Shown piece after piece: positions 32,775-45,406 of a DNA stretch of 64,000 nucleotides. Positions within the stretch are counted from its first letter, which is position 1, and each line of letters opens with the position of its first letter. The notes below the pieces were generated by a model. That model did not search any database. It was not told the DNA's origin and saw only the letters and a list, made by a program, of their open reading frames with translations. The DNA is from Odontesthes bonariensis (taxonomy: Eukaryota > Chordata > Actinopteri > Atheriniformes > Atherinopsidae). The DNA is taken from NCBI RefSeq assembly GCF_027942865.1, contig NC_134516.1:17907822-17971821 (forward strand), given 5' to 3'. The position numbers were made by a program, and so were the translations under genes.

Positions 32775-35399
32775 GTCCTGTCCCCGGAGTGGGGGGGGCT
32801 CCCCACCCGCAGAAACACAGTACTGGACAGAGGAAAGCGGCTGCTATCGCCGTGGCGTCACATCCTGCTCCGGCGCCGACGGGTGGTGCCCACACACACC
32901 TTTACCTGCAACAGAGGAAACAACAGCCGTCCGTCACAGAGCCAGGAGTGAGGCTGCGTTCGTGTTGATGATGCTGCTGCTGTTTATAATCCAGATTAGG
33001 GGCAGTAAGGGTGTGCGGTTAATCTCCAAACTGGAGCTCCTCTGACTCCACACTGCTGATCGTTTCCCTCTCCGGCTCTCCAGCATTCTTTCTGTGGTCC
33101 TACAGTGTTCGCTGCTGGACACGTTGATCATTAATTATTTCATATCTTCACCAGTATTTGACATATTTAAAGACTATGGAAGTAAGTCTTCAAACCTTTT
33201 GACTCATTTCCACTTTTCTGAGCTAGATTAACAGTTAATTTAAAGACAATTTGCACGAGGAAAGTAGCAGAAAACTGGCCGGCAGATGTAACTGATGCAT
33301 TTTCCTTGCTTCTCATGTCACACATAGTTTTTAGGGAGGTCTGAGGGGTGAGACAGAGCCCTCCCACATCCTGTTTCCTAATCTCTCTGCGGAGACGCTG
33401 ACGCCTTAAAGGGATGGCTGGAGGAATGAGACAGGATGTGCTGCCTTAAAGGGATGAGCTCCCAGAGGAAAACTGGTGAGGTGAAAGGAAAGATTTGAGC
33501 CTTGGACATTTGGTTCAATCCTGCATTTAAAGACTTTCTGAAGGTCTTTCAAAGTTATTTTTCAGACATTAGCTTCTTTTTCACTAGTTTTTTTAGTTCC
33601 GTTTTCAGAGGAATGTGTTCTAACTCTGACCTGTGAATCATTCAGGCAGGAAAAAGGCTCCAAACTTAAGGGAAGAACCAGTGTTGTGTCCACACAGAAC
33701 AGACAACTTAGCAAAGAAGCCATTTTAAACTGGATCTTTAGGCACTTTGTTCCCAGCAGCCTGTCACAGAGACACATCATTTGTTCCCATTTCATCAATA
33801 AAAAACACCAAAGATAACACAGTTTGACTGGGAAACTTGTGGCACAATCAAATCTGAGATAACCAAAACTGCATCATCCCAATGACATCACCTGGGTGCT
33901 TGATGCAGACGAGCTCCCAGCAGAGCAACAGAAGACATTTAAGGAGAGGTTCATAGAGCGGTGTATAACCTACTAAAAATAACCCCTTTATCATCTGCTT
34001 CTCTGAGTTCATGAATAGCAGAAAACACAACACTGGAAAGGCAGAGTCCTTGGGTAACATCCTCTGCTTATATAACAGTGAAGCTGAGACAGTTTGCTTC
34101 ATAAAGGAGATTAAGGGAGATGCTATGCACGCAGCCTCTACAGTCTGTATATGCTGTGATGGCACCAGTGCTGACTGACTGATGGAGGGATTGTTGTAAA
34201 ATGCTCCAGATGATCTTGTCCACATGCCTGTGAGTCATCTCATGAGTGAGACTGTCACAGAGCGAGAGGACCACAATAGCCCTTCGACAGCTTAAAATCA
34301 AAAACACAGATATTCTATGGGAATTTGTGGTTTGTGTTTTATTGATCCGGCCCAAAAGAAAACAGTGTAATCCCCGTCTGGGAGCCCTCCCTGGATACTG
34401 GCAGCATTACAAAGACATAAAAACCCACAGCAGCATAAGGGTAACCTTCAAAATGACTCTGGCACAAACAGCACAGCAGCACCAGACTGCCACAGCTGTC
34501 CCAAAGGGACTGTCTGCTTGCATCAGCTTTTCACAGGCTTCACATCTCCTCCTTTAATCTCTATTCAGCTGATGCGCGACTCGACTGACCTACAACCAAC
34601 GCAGTGGAGAACAACAGGACACAATGGAATACTTAAAACGGAGGTGAAAACAATGACATAACTTGGTGAGATATTAATCATACATCTTTTCTAGCCTTCT
34701 CATTGCTTCTTCAACACAACATCAGAACTGAGTCCATCCTAAATTTGACAAACTGGACTGGGCACGAGGGATTGAGGGCATGGGAAGCAGCACGTGACAC
34801 TGACAGCATAAGGGGCTGTAACCTTTACCCTGTCAAAGGAATCACACCATTTCTACAAAATCAGATGTGACGCCACTCAGCTGCTGAAGGAGCGAAGCTC
34901 AGCTAGAAAAAACCTCACTGATATGCAAAGCGCTCTGAAAACAAACATACAGACAATTACTCATTATCTCAAACGTCTTGAGTAATCCACACAAGTTACT
35001 CTAAAATTCGGCACACCTTCTACACACAAATGAAGCAGCTATTTGGAGGCAATCCAACCCTTTCACATGAGTGTAACTCACTTACGATTAGTTCATTTAC
35101 AGTAGTGTGAATAACAACATCGGTTGACGCTTTGATAGATGGGTTTCCGGGCCGAATTTATTGTTAGATCATGAGATACAAAGCTAATTTAATTTTAAAT
35201 TTGTTGTTATGACTATACCTTAATTTTACTTACTTAAAGGTAACTATATGGATCAACAGGAGACAGTTAGTTAGCTAGAACATTATGCAATTTAAACACA
35301 TAAGGCTAGCTTAAGTTACTAGAAAATATTTATTAGGACTGCTAATGTCGTTATACTGCCCCGATAAACCTGCTAAGCTATTAATGCTTCAAAAATATC
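32775..35399. other. Presumed trak2 5' UTR/first intron; one Tc1-derived fragment
   Basis: No protein-coding exon is visible. The only recognisable piece is a transposon fragment at about 33560-33800 that matches 52490-52640 in reverse orientation. The remainder probably contains non-coding 5' exons of trak2, which I cannot place. Confidence 0.4.
33560..33800 (-). mobile_element. Fragment of the Tc1 deletion derivative
   Basis: The segment with TGTTGTGTCCACACAGAACA and AAAGAAGCCATTTTAAACTG is the reverse complement, nearly base for base, of about 52490-52640 within the Tc1 derivative of the nbeal1 intron. It is therefore a solitary piece of the same repeat family. Confidence 0.75.
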
Positions 35400-36005
35400 T
35401 TGTCAATCTTCAATTTAAAGTAATAGAAATTACGCGTTCGTCTACGTTTTAATGCCGTTATACTAACCGTTAAATTAACGGACCGCACTGGGTTTTAACG
35501 TTTTCCTCTCGTGAGGTCGAACTGCATTGGCTAGCGATTCCCTCGCGCGCTCCAACCGACAACATCCCTCTTGTTGTTAGAGTTACGGCCAAACAGAAAT
35601 TTTAAAAAGATGTCTGCTTATCCCAAAGCTTACCCAATGTTCGTATTATTCCAACGATACATGCGGCGCCTGTCAATCTCTTCACCAGAATCACAAACAA
35701 TGGAGAGGAAGGGAAGGAGGGAGCTGCCGCGTCATCAGAAAGCGACGGTTAGGCCGACGCTGTCGTCTTTTTTAGGCGACAGTTATCTGTGTCAAATTAA
35801 AAGTCCTCGCAAAAGAGTACATTTACGCTTCGTGTTACTTAGAAAATACGGCTGCTTAATTTCATTAACATTTTGCACGGTCCGCACATTCTTTTAAAGG
35901 GCAAACGGAACATTAACTGCACGAACGATTCGCCCTTTGGGGTACCAAGCTTCCCTTTGTATTTTTAACTTGTTTACGTCGAAGCGCTGTTGACAGGAGA
36001 AGGTA
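35400..36005. promoter_or_regulatory. Probable shared promoter of divergent trak2 (-) and stradb (+)
   Basis: trak2 reads left and stradb reads right from this gap. It contains an inverted CCAAT box (ATTGG, 35526-35530) next to a CG-rich stretch (TCCCTCGCGCGCTCC). A good plus-strand donor, GAGAAG|GTAGGA, at 36001-36002 could end a non-coding stradb exon. Inference from layout; no start site is proven. Confidence 0.4.
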
Positions 36006-36397
36006 GGAAGCCTCTTTTCGTTACATTTTGTACACTTTAAATTAATTTAGAGGACAAAAGACTGCTTTTACCTTAGCTAACGTTGACTCAGAACAAATGT
36101 ATTTACAAATGTAACCGTAGCTACCAAACGAGATACACTTTATTATCTTTCTTTAATTGACTCATGATTTTAAGCACAATTAGACATAACAGTCTGTCTG
36201 TTTCCATATTATTTCACTATATTAACGGTATGTTTGAGTAATAGCCTTACATCCCTTTTGGTTTAACAAAAATGGCCGCAGTTAATCTAACCTTGAAGTG
36301 GGTAATTGTATTGCTTTATTAATATTCTCATTCTTTTTTACATTTATCATTCTTTATTACATTTTATATGCTGCTCATCTTGCCTTCTGTTTTCCAG

Positions 36398-39300
36398 GAA
36401 TAACCCTCATTCCCCCACCTGATGTCACCATCACCGACTCGCCTGAACGGAGAAGCACCGCTGGTGAATTTAGTTTCTTCAGAGCTCCAAGCAGCCAGGT
36501 AAGCTGCAGACGGATGGATGCATGGCTGAGGCTGGGTGGATGCTGGCTGCTTACTTGTCTAGTTGGGGATTCTGAGTGTGTCTCATATTTCACTGCTGCG
36601 CTTCATCCTGCTGTCTCCCCTCATCGCGATCAGTCTCCTGCAGCCTGTGAGCGGATGAATGCAAAAGTCTGTGATTTTACCATCGCCAAAAGGACTCCAT
36701 GTCTTTCTTGGTAAGAATATCATACTGTATGGATTTTTCTTCATGCCTACATGTAGTTTAACTGTGATTTTGTAGATGTGTAGTCATGATTTGGGTGATA
36801 CTGGTGGTGGTGGTATATAAGAAATTCAGTCACTTTTAAAGATTAGGAGTTTCCAGATCGTGAAACGTTGGGGTATTTGTCTGATTATCTGATTGTAAAG
36901 CATTTTTGTGAGTTACATTTATGAGAAAAAGAAACTACACTTTCAACTCGAAGGTTTTATGTATCATGACATGATAAAAAAGAATCATCTGATCTTTACC
37001 AGGTGAGATTACCAATAAGATAACTTTATTGACTGGACCATTGCAACCTTGAATCTTTACTTTTTCAGACATTCTGCTGTAGATTTGCTGCTGTGTTTGG
37101 GATCTTTGTCCTGTTGATGAGCCAGTTTCAGCCCAGCTTCAGCTGTCGGACAGACGGCCTCACATCTGACTCTAGAACACTTTGGTATCCAGAGGAGTTC
37201 ATGGTAGACTCAGTGGCTGCAAGGTGCCCAGGTCCTGTGGCTGCAGAACCAGCCCAGATCATCAGCCCTCCACCTGTTTGGTTTCCTCCAAATGTGCTGC
37301 TGTGCATTATGAGCAAACATCTCCACTTTGGTCTGGTCTGTCCAAAGGACATTGTTCTAGAAGTCTTGTGGTTTGTTCAGATGCAGCTTTGCAAACCTAA
37401 GCTGTGCTGCCATGTTCTTTTTAGAGAGAAGAGGCTTTCTCCTGCAGCCCTTCCACACAAGCCATACTTGTTCAGTCTGTTTCTAACTGTGCTGTCATGA
37501 CCTTTAACCTTTAACATGCTAACTGAGGCCTGCAGAGTCTGAGATGTAGCTCTTGGGTTTTTTGACCTTGGGGTGACCTTGCTGGGACGTCCACTCCTGG
37601 GAAGATTGACAGCTGTCCTAAATGTTTTCCACTTGTGAATAATCTTTGTTTCTGTTAATGATGGACTCCAGATAGTTTGGAAATGGCCTTATAACCCTTC
37701 CCAGATCGATGGGCAGCAACAGTTGCTGATGTCTTTCCTCCTTGGCACCGTGTTAACACACACCTGAATGCTGCAGAGCAGCAAACTGAAAGAACTTCTG
37801 CTTTTATCGAGCTGCTCACACTGACTGATGATCAGTTAATCAGAGCATTGATCAGCAGCATCTGGCTGCTTCTTACTTAACTCCTTTGGAAACAGTGAGG
37901 ATGGACTTAGCTGTTCATGCACTGTCTCTGTATTTTGGTTTAGTTTTTGTTTAATAGATGATGTAATATGTTGTGTTGTTGTTAATCTGAGATTCTATTT
38001 ACCTCATTTTAAGACCTTTGTAAGGAGCAGATGATTTTTATTATGTCCTCATGTCTAAAACCTAAGAATTGAAATGGGGTGTACTCCTTTTTCACATGAC
38101 CGTACATGAGTAGAAAGTCGGAAACGTGTAGTTTGAAAAATACCAGATATTCATTTTGTCTATCTGTACATCCTGGATATCTAATGGGCTCATCTAATTC
38201 CATAAGCAGGCTCTATGTTGCTGTGTTGGGACGCATCACACCAGTAAGGTGCCTTGTGATGGCTTTCATTACTCTAATTCTCTTTCCACTCTTTACTTCC
38301 ATAAACTGCCCAGTGAAAACTGCCCTCACGCCTTATTTCTCCGATGCTTGCTCCTCTGCCTCATCTCCGACCCTTCCAACCTTTCTGGAGGCAGCACACC
38401 ACCTTCTATCTCCCAAGCATCATGTTTCCTCTGCACTCATCCTTTTCCCGTTAGGGCATCTCTCACCTGTGCTCCTCCCCCCCTTCACTAGGACTGTTCC
38501 TGCATATCCCATGCTCAGGTCCAGCCCATGGACATAGAGGAGTGCTATGAGGACACCAGCCACCAGTTCCTGGTCAGTAACAGATATGCCGTCAGCACGG
38601 AGAAAGGAATCGTACATACACTCCTCCATCATGTCATCACTGCCCATACATCATCTGTCTAGAGATGTTTCAGACTGCAGCTCTAAAGCGTTCAAAGCTG
38701 GTGAACCAAAAGGCAAATTCATTTGAACATTTCTGGACTATGGCATAATCAGGCTATCTTAAAGAGCCCCCCCCCCCCCCAAACATTTCTTTCATTACAC
38801 CTAACAAATGATACTCCTCTATATCCCTAATGCAGTACTTCACGCTTTATAGTTATCATTAACCACTTAATGATAATTATTGAGGTGCTGCTGAGGTCCT
38901 CCCTGTGATCCAGACAAACTGGCGCAATAACCCGTCATCACAGAATTTGTTTTCTTAGAACCAATGAAGCACATTCTGCAGGTTTCTCTGTGAAACGGGA
39001 GTCCCAAAAGTCTGTCTGCATCACCAAAAACTGCAAGCATCCCCCCCCCCCCCCCCCTCTGCCCTGCTCTGTGTCACAGCGCCACCTGCTGTCAGCCTCA
39101 CACAGGAGCAGTGCGTCTGACTGGCTTATTGCCACACTTCGGCTCATTTGTGCCTGCATATTAAAATGGAGGGGACTCGTGGGTTGCAGCAAAAAGAGCA
39201 ACGCACTGATACAATTTCTAAACTGTGTTCACAGACGATGGTTTCTGCAAGTGTTCCTGAGCCCGTGCAGTGATTTCCATGATAGAAACGTCGCTGTTTT

Positions 39301-42300
39301 TAATGCAGAAGAAGATCACAGGCACCTCATTTTGATTTGTGTCCCTTTTGCACACAGATTAATATCCAGTTTATGGAATATTAAAAGAAACTCAGGATCT
39401 GAGGGATTTTGTAGCCATGACTACAACCACTGGCAAGAATTATGGAGTCGGCGCACTCAGAGGATGTTCATTTAGCTGTTTTATATTGTAGAAAATAATT
39501 AAACTAATCACAGATAAGGCACAGTAAGTTTTATTTAAGTTAAACACACCGGCTTTTTAAAACGTACCTCAAAAATACAACAAATTTTCTGTCTTTTTTT
39601 TTAGCTTTTATTAGGATGAAGTGAAGGAAAAAAACATGGATTCACTCAATCACGAAGGGGGAATGATAGAATCATCTTGTAATTTGCATTTCTTAAACAA
39701 TACCTGCGCAAGTCTTAATAAGGAAATGAGTCTGTAGTTAAAAGAAGGTGCTGGCAGAGCTTAAGGAGCTGTTGCACCCCAACAGGAAACATGGCCCCAA
39801 CAAGAGAGCTGTCAGCAGAAACAAAAGAAAGGTTGATAAAACTCCTTCAAGAAGGTAATGCAGCTCAAAGTCTGACGAAGGATCTTCCCAGTCAGCGATG
39901 TTTAATATTAACTACAAACAAAATGTGAACTTTGTAAATTCACCCTTTTTCCTCAGAAAGACGTTTTAACTCGATGGCAAACAATGCAAATCTCAATCTG
40001 ATTGAAAAGTTACTGAGAAGGAGCAGCCAAATATAGATGTTAGAAGATGAGGTTCCCACTGTAATTATTTAAAGTGCGCATGTGTTTGAGTTGGTGATGT
40101 ATTATCAGGGTTCATGTGTGTGTGTGTGTGCGTCTGTACAGAGCTGTGACGGTTCTGAATACACTCTGCAAGGCCCAGCCGGTGGTGATGACATCACAGG
40201 GCTGTCAGTTGAGCCAGCCCACTACCAGCTGCTGTCTGAGCTGGGTGAGATTATTTCAGAGACGGAAACGTCTAAATTACGTTTTATGTACACTCCAAAT
40301 TTTTCAAAACAACATGCCGACTTACTGTCGCAGGGAGGGGCTTCAATAATCTGAGCCAGGTGAAGATGGCGCGCCACATCCCCACCGGCCAGCTGGTGGC
40401 CGTCAAACAAACCAACCTGGATGAGTGCACAGAGGAAGAGCTGCTGCAGATTATGGTGAGCCGCACCCAAGAAATGGGCTTCAAGAACATGCGTTTGTTT
40501 TTCTTTTGTCGTTAAAATGTGTCTTCATGCTTCTCATCCCTCAGAACGAGGTTCTGCTGTCCCGGCTCTTCCGTCACTCCAACCTGCTGACCTCTCGTCT
40601 GGTCTTCAGCTCCTGCTGCCAGCTGTGGGTTCTGACGCCACTCATGGCCTACGGTGAGCCACCGCCACATCCTGATCACTTTCATCCTCTGAAGCCATCA
40701 GTCATACGGCACGGTGCAAAAGTCTTCATCCAACCCTCGTTTCTTTATGGATTTCCAGGAAAACAGGAAATAAATGCAGTGATTTATTGAAACAATCATA
40801 AATTTAAGTAAAAGTATATAAGCTAAAAAACAGAGAAAGTACAAATATAACGAGCTCTAAAGTGAATATCTGCTCTGAGCTCCTTTATCCTCCAACTCAG
40901 CCTGAACCCTCTCAGACCAGCTTTCTGTCCTTTCTTTAAGGAGTCTTCAGGAATAGTTCTCCAGGCTTCTTGAAGGACAACCCAAAGCTCTTCTTTGGAT
41001 GTGGGCTGCCTTTTGTTCCGTTCTCTGCCAACATGACCCCACACTGCTTCAGTAATGTTGAGCTCCGGGCTCTGGGGAGGATTCATCCCTCCATCAGACC
41101 TGCTGCCACTGATTTTCAGCCCACTTCTTGTGTCCTTTGGCACAGCTCAGCCTTTTCTCCCTGTTTCCCTTCCTTAAGAACGGCTTCCTGACAGCCACCC
41201 TTCCATGGAGCCCATTTCTGATGAGGCTTGGGCCAACAGCAGATGGATCAGCTGAAGGTCCAGATGCATCTCTCAGCTCCTGTGTCAGGGCTTTGCTGGA
41301 GTTTTTCCTCTTTCTTAAGGACATCACTTTCAGATCCTGTTCATCTGCTGTAGATAGTTCTTTAGGCCTGACACTTCTTCTTTTGTCCTCCACTTGTCCA
41401 GTTTCCTCAAATGTTTTAAAACTGATTTGTTGCTAAGTTGCCTGGAGTTAGGCGTCTTATTTATGCTTGAATGATTTATAGGTCAGAGTTAAGTGGCTTA
41501 AAGAAAGAAACGCATTCCTCTGAAAATGCTCAGGTACAAGGACTGGACTGAAAATGAGAGAAAAAGCAGAAAATGTCCAATCTTTTAAAGTCTGAAGATC
41601 TTTACAGGATTACAGGAAAGTCTGGCTGTTTGTAAGTAAAATATAAAGAATTGAGGGTTGGATCAGTAAAAGACTTGCAGACTTGTATGTTCATGTCTGG
41701 GCATGAATTTTTAGTTTGAGTTTATTGACTCTTTCTACTGCAAACATAAAATATCAGAGTTGCTCCAATCGAAGCCTTCAGGTTTAACAATAGAATAGAT
41801 GCTAAATCTTTCTCTCTCCTATGGCTTTGCCTGCAGGCTCTGCAGACACCTTACTGAGAACATATTTCCCAGATGGAATGAGTGAATCCCTGATAGCTTA
41901 CCTGCTGTACGGTGTGCTGAAAGCCTTGGAATACCTGCATCGGATGGGTTACGTTCACCGGTCAGTGAAAGACTTTTTATTTTTTAGTGAAATTGTGTAT
42001 ATGTTGACGTCTGTTTCCCACCTGTTTCTCCCTTGTCAGGGGGCTTAAGGCCAGTCACATCCTGCTGTCAGGGGAGGGGCGTGTCTACCTCTCAGGACTC
42101 AGCAGTGTTTACAGTATGATGCGCGATGGGAAGAAAATGAGGGCTGTGTTCGACATGCCCCACCACAGTCCAGCTCTGCTGCCGTGGCTCAGCCCAGAAC
42201 TGCTGCGACAGGTCAGGACGTCTTCCTGTCACGTAACGTTAGCTCCGAGTCTGTTGAGCTTAGCTGGCTCTTTATTTCCTCCCTGAATGCTCGGGTCAGC

Positions 42301-44043
42301 ACAGGATTGATGCCTCATTTCTGCAGAGCATCAGTCTTCTCTCTGCTCTGTTTGTGGTGTTTTCCTCAGCAGGACCTGCACGGTTACGGAGTGAAGTCGG
42401 ACATCTACAGTTTGGGTATAGTGGCCTGTGAGTTAGTCAGTGGTCGGGTGCCTTTTGCGGACATGCCACCCACTCAGGTAATGATTTAGAACGTGTATTT
42501 ATACGACTGCTGATCCACGGTTTGCATCAAGTTGTGAATCTTCCCGCTCAGATGCTGCTTCAGAAGCTGCGCGGCTCCCACTGCTGCCTGCTGGACGTGG
42601 CTCCGTTCCCACTGGGGGAGCTGGGGGGGCTGAAGGTGTCGCGCTCGGGCGTGGACTCCGGCATCGGGGAGAGCGTGGCCACGGGGAGCCTGACGCACAG
42701 CGCCACCGCTCCCCCTGCTGAACGGCCTCAGAGCCCCGGACCCAAAAACCACTCGGCCACCCTGCACAACCTGGTCCAGCTGTGCCTGCAGCAGCAGCCC
42801 GAGCGCAGGTGCTTACAGCGAGGAAGCAGCCGAGTTTACCGTGTGAGAACAGTGTCACAGATTTTAATGCTGGTGCTGGTTCTGCTCTTGTCCTCCGTAG
42901 ACCGTCGGCATCTGAACTGTTGAGCCACGCCTTCTTCAAACAGGTGCGTTTCTATCAGGATATCTTTATAATAATAATCCAAAGTTTGAGGTTTTTTTTT
43001 TTTTTTTTTTTTACTAAAAGCATTTCAGTGCAGTCATGGTTTTTGCCTGAAAGTTTGTGAACCCATACTTACAAAAGAAGAAAAAAACAGTTTTATTTAA
43101 AGAGCAGGGATCTCTTTATAGTGGAACTGTGTCATGGCACAAGCAAAGGAGATTTCTGATGTTAATCAGGCTGGAAAAACTTACAAACCCATAAAAAGAG
43201 TCCACAGATCCTCAGTCTGTTTGACTGTGTTCCAGTGAGAGAAATTCATGGTCATCAGAAGTGGTCAAACCCACAAATATCACTCTTCAGAGCAAGGTGT
43301 GTAACAGCCTATGAGATAACAAAGCTACCCAGAGTAACTTCTAAACAACTCGTTTTCTATCTCACATTGGGATTTTGGCTTTTCCTAACCAGTTTTCTCC
43401 ACCGCTGAGGTAAGTGAGTAAGTGGCTGCACATGTGACAGACTATAAAAACCCAGGGAAATATCCACGGATCGATATTTTCACAACAGGAACAGTCTTTG
43501 TTAGAGTGTTAGCCTTCAAAATAGCAACCACTGGACCACACAGATGTTGATGAAGAAGAAAACGACTGCTTTCCAAAATTGACATTTCCTTTTTTTTTTT
43601 TTTTTTACCTCAAAGTTTTCCAAAAAAGGAGAATCTCAGGTTATTATCTACTGGACCTGCTACACAAGTTCCTCTAATCCCATAGAAATGTTGTAGAGGG
43701 ACCTGAAGCTGTTCTGTTAAGAAACATGGAGTCAAAACTCCTTCAAGTTACCAGTTAACAGAAGCTTTTTGTAGCAGCTCTGCTGCATCAGGAGGTAACA
43801 GAATATACTGAAACATGTTCGGCTGATAAGAAGCATTCCTGAAGGTAAAAACATGTCCGAGCCCGGCTTTCTGCTTGCTTACAGGTGAAGAGACACACCA
43901 GAGACTCCTTCCTCAGTCTCATGTACCCAGCAGTGCCCGTCACAAGCCCCGAAGACCCACCGGTGTCCAGCCCCCCCACCCCCTCGTGCCACGCTCCATC
44001 ACCAGCCGCCGCTGACCCTGCAGAGACCGTCTGGGACTTCTGA
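36398..44043 (+). CDS. stradb: STRADB, STE20-related pseudokinase adaptor beta (first exon not found)
   Basis: Exons: 36398-36498, 40142-40244, 40334-40455, 40545-40653, 41837-41960, 42040-42211, 42373-42477, 42552-42808, 42901-42943, 43885-44043 (TGA at 44041). All junctions are canonical and in phase, giving 431 residues after the missing first exon; human STRADB is 418. STRAD proteins bind and activate LKB1 together with MO25 without catalysing phosphate transfer. Marks: glycine loop GRGFNNL, VAVK with the lysine kept, HRD replaced by HRG ([11 protein letters not shown]), DFG replaced by [33 protein letters not shown], and the C-terminal WDF that matches the family WEF MO25-binding tail. 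[12 protein letters not shown] and VDSGIGES favour STRADB over STRADA. The exon at 36398 needs an upstream exon ending in phase 1 with the ATG; no candidate in 36002-36397 fits. Confidence 0.93.
37065..38105 (-). mobile_element. Degraded Tc1/mariner element in the first stradb intron
   Basis: The minus strand encodes transposase pieces with frameshifts: a [23 protein letters not shown] part (about 37460), [11 protein letters not shown] (the D-containing TDQTKVE region in another frame), then NGTMNS-like [11 protein letters not shown] and [11 protein letters not shown] (about 37150). The N-terminal half (37500-37700) matches, in reverse, the copy at 63440-63600. A terminal repeat-like GGGGTGTACTCCTTTTTCAC lies at 38076. 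Confidence 0.8.
39245..39335 (+). mobile_element. Fragment of the repeat family found at 45815-45905
   Basis: GTGTTCCTGAGCCCGTGCAG and the following CTGTTTTTAATGCAGA match the DNA transposon at 44486-46265. It is a small remnant in the first stradb intron. Confidence 0.6.
39600..39910 (+). mobile_element. Possible Tc1-like transposase N-terminus
   Basis: The plus strand at about 39792 reads [20 protein letters not shown], resembling the first helix of Tc1-type DNA-binding domains. The frame ends soon after. No matching C-terminal part lies nearby. Confidence 0.4.
40711..41680 (-). mobile_element. Internally deleted Tc1 element (copy 1) in a stradb intron
   Basis: The ends are an inverted pair, GGTGCAAAAGTCTTCATCCA and a degraded reverse partner near 41655-41685. 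The minus strand encodes the transposase N-terminal part up to ENQWQQV, then jumps directly to the [13 protein letters not shown] region. The middle of the enzyme between the first and last catalytic regions is missing. A second copy with the same junction is at 51730-52790. Confidence 0.85.
43010..43850 (+). mobile_element. Degraded Tc1-like element in the last stradb intron
   Basis: Near 43665 the plus strand still reads NPIEML, stop, RDLK, the C-terminal signature of Tc1 transposases, and 43150-43330 resembles the N-terminal helix-turn-helix part. Stops and shifts are frequent. It fills most of the intron 42944-43884. Confidence 0.65.
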
Positions 44044-44613
44044 GGACCCTCAGATCTCTGACGAGCAATCCAAACACCAGACAATCAAAGAAAAGCAATG
44101 AGGCCAAACTCTACTGTGCTTTTATTTTTTACCATTATTAATAACCCCAAACTCTGAGCCTTTTCTTAAATAGTTTTGTAGTTCTATTTTTGTTTGCCTG
44201 ATGCATAGGGCGCTTTGGGTCAGGGGACTGTGAGCCAACTGTGAAAGTGCTGGATCCAAGAAGCTGCTGCGAACTCAAAGGAAGGATCGATAGTCATAAC
44301 GATGAACTGTGGGTGAGCAATCAGACCAAACCCATCCGCTGACTAATAATCACTCCACTTCCTCCTGATGTAAAAGATGACTAAGACTTAGAGGAAAATT
44401 CCACCTTTTAGATGCTTTATTGTTGGAAGTATTGCTGCATTTCAGGGCACGTCTTGTTCATTTTATGGTGCTCATTTCACACATGTGCACCTCCAAAAAA
44501 AAAAGTTGGGACACTGTAAAATGTAACTGAAAGCGAATACAATGATGTGCTAATATCACAAACTTAATACTTTATTCACAAACATAATGTTTAATGTGAG
44601 ATATTTTACTTTT

Positions 44614-44976
44614 ATTTTGTTTATTTTATTTTTTTTTTTTTATAGACTTTCGTTATTGGAAGCAATTTCACAGGTAGCAATGTAGCAGTACAGCGCAACA
44701 GAGAAGCCTTCCATTCTATCATTTTCCCCAGTTTTTTTTATCCCTCCCACAATCCCACCCCACGCAACGGAGAACAGAAGAATTCAACATCAACATATAA
44801 ACAGTACAAGACACATACAACAAACACATGAATACGGAAAATGACAAAGTAAACTAGTAAATTTAAATAAAAATGTAAAAAAAAAAAACAACAACAATGA
44901 AAAAAAGAAAATAAATATAAATAAATAAATATGTGGGGGGTTCAGTCGTTGCAGTCAGGCAGAGATGTCAAAGATT
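44614..44976 (-). mobile_element. Retrotransposed insert with 14-bp target duplication
   Basis: GATATTTTACTTTT occurs at 44600-44613 and again at 44977-44990, bracketing a 363-bp insert. The left side of the insert is T-rich (TTTATTTTATTTTTTTTTTT), i.e. a poly(A)-like tail on the minus strand. This is the signature of LINE-mediated integration. The source element was not identified. Confidence 0.75.
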
Positions 44977-45074
44977 GATATTTTACTTTTTAATGGAAAA
45001 ATATCAGAAACACGGCTCATAAATGTTGGGACAGCTCCATGTTTCCCACTCTGCATCATCCCCTCTTCTTTTAA

Positions 45075-45406
45075 GATTAAGATCAGATTTATTGTCATGC
45101 ATACACACGAAATTTGTCCTCCGCTTTTAACCCATCCAGGTTGGCACCTGTTTGACACACACATGCACACACACTCAGAGACAGATGCCAACCTGGGCCG
45201 GTGGGCAGCCATGAAGCACCCAGGGAGCATGGGGGGTACGGTGCCTTGCTCAAGGGCACCTCAGCCGTGACAAGGAGGTGGACTGACACCCCTCCAGCTA
45301 TCAGTTCCACCAGTCTTTTTTTGAGTGGCGAGCATGGGAATCAAACCGCCAACCTTCCGGTTATTGGACGACCAACTCTAACCACTGAGCCACGGCCGCC
45401 TAACAA
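45075..45406 (-). mobile_element. tRNA-derived SINE
   Basis: On the minus strand the 5' end carries pol III promoter boxes: A box TGGCTCAGTGG (45382-45392) and B box GGTTTGATTCC (45337-45347). The insert is flanked by CTTTTAA at 45068-45074 and 45407-45413. The related copy at 58845 has the uninterrupted site (CCCTCTTCTTTTAACAACAT), which proves insertion. The body contains GTGCCTTGCTCAAGGGCACC, a phrase common in fish genomes. Confidence 0.85.

Noticed and set aside
36272..36301. ATGGCCGCA as the stradb start codon
   Set aside because: Good context, but none of the possible donors gives the phase required by the next exon, and direct read-through is in another frame.
42486..42939. Minus-strand ORFs opposite stradb
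   Set aside because: Antisense shadows of the GC-rich stradb exon at 42552-42808.
45337..45402. tRNA gene on the minus strand
   Set aside because: A and B boxes are present, but the copy is part of a 332-bp insert with flanking duplication and lacks a proper cloverleaf 3' half; it is a SINE.
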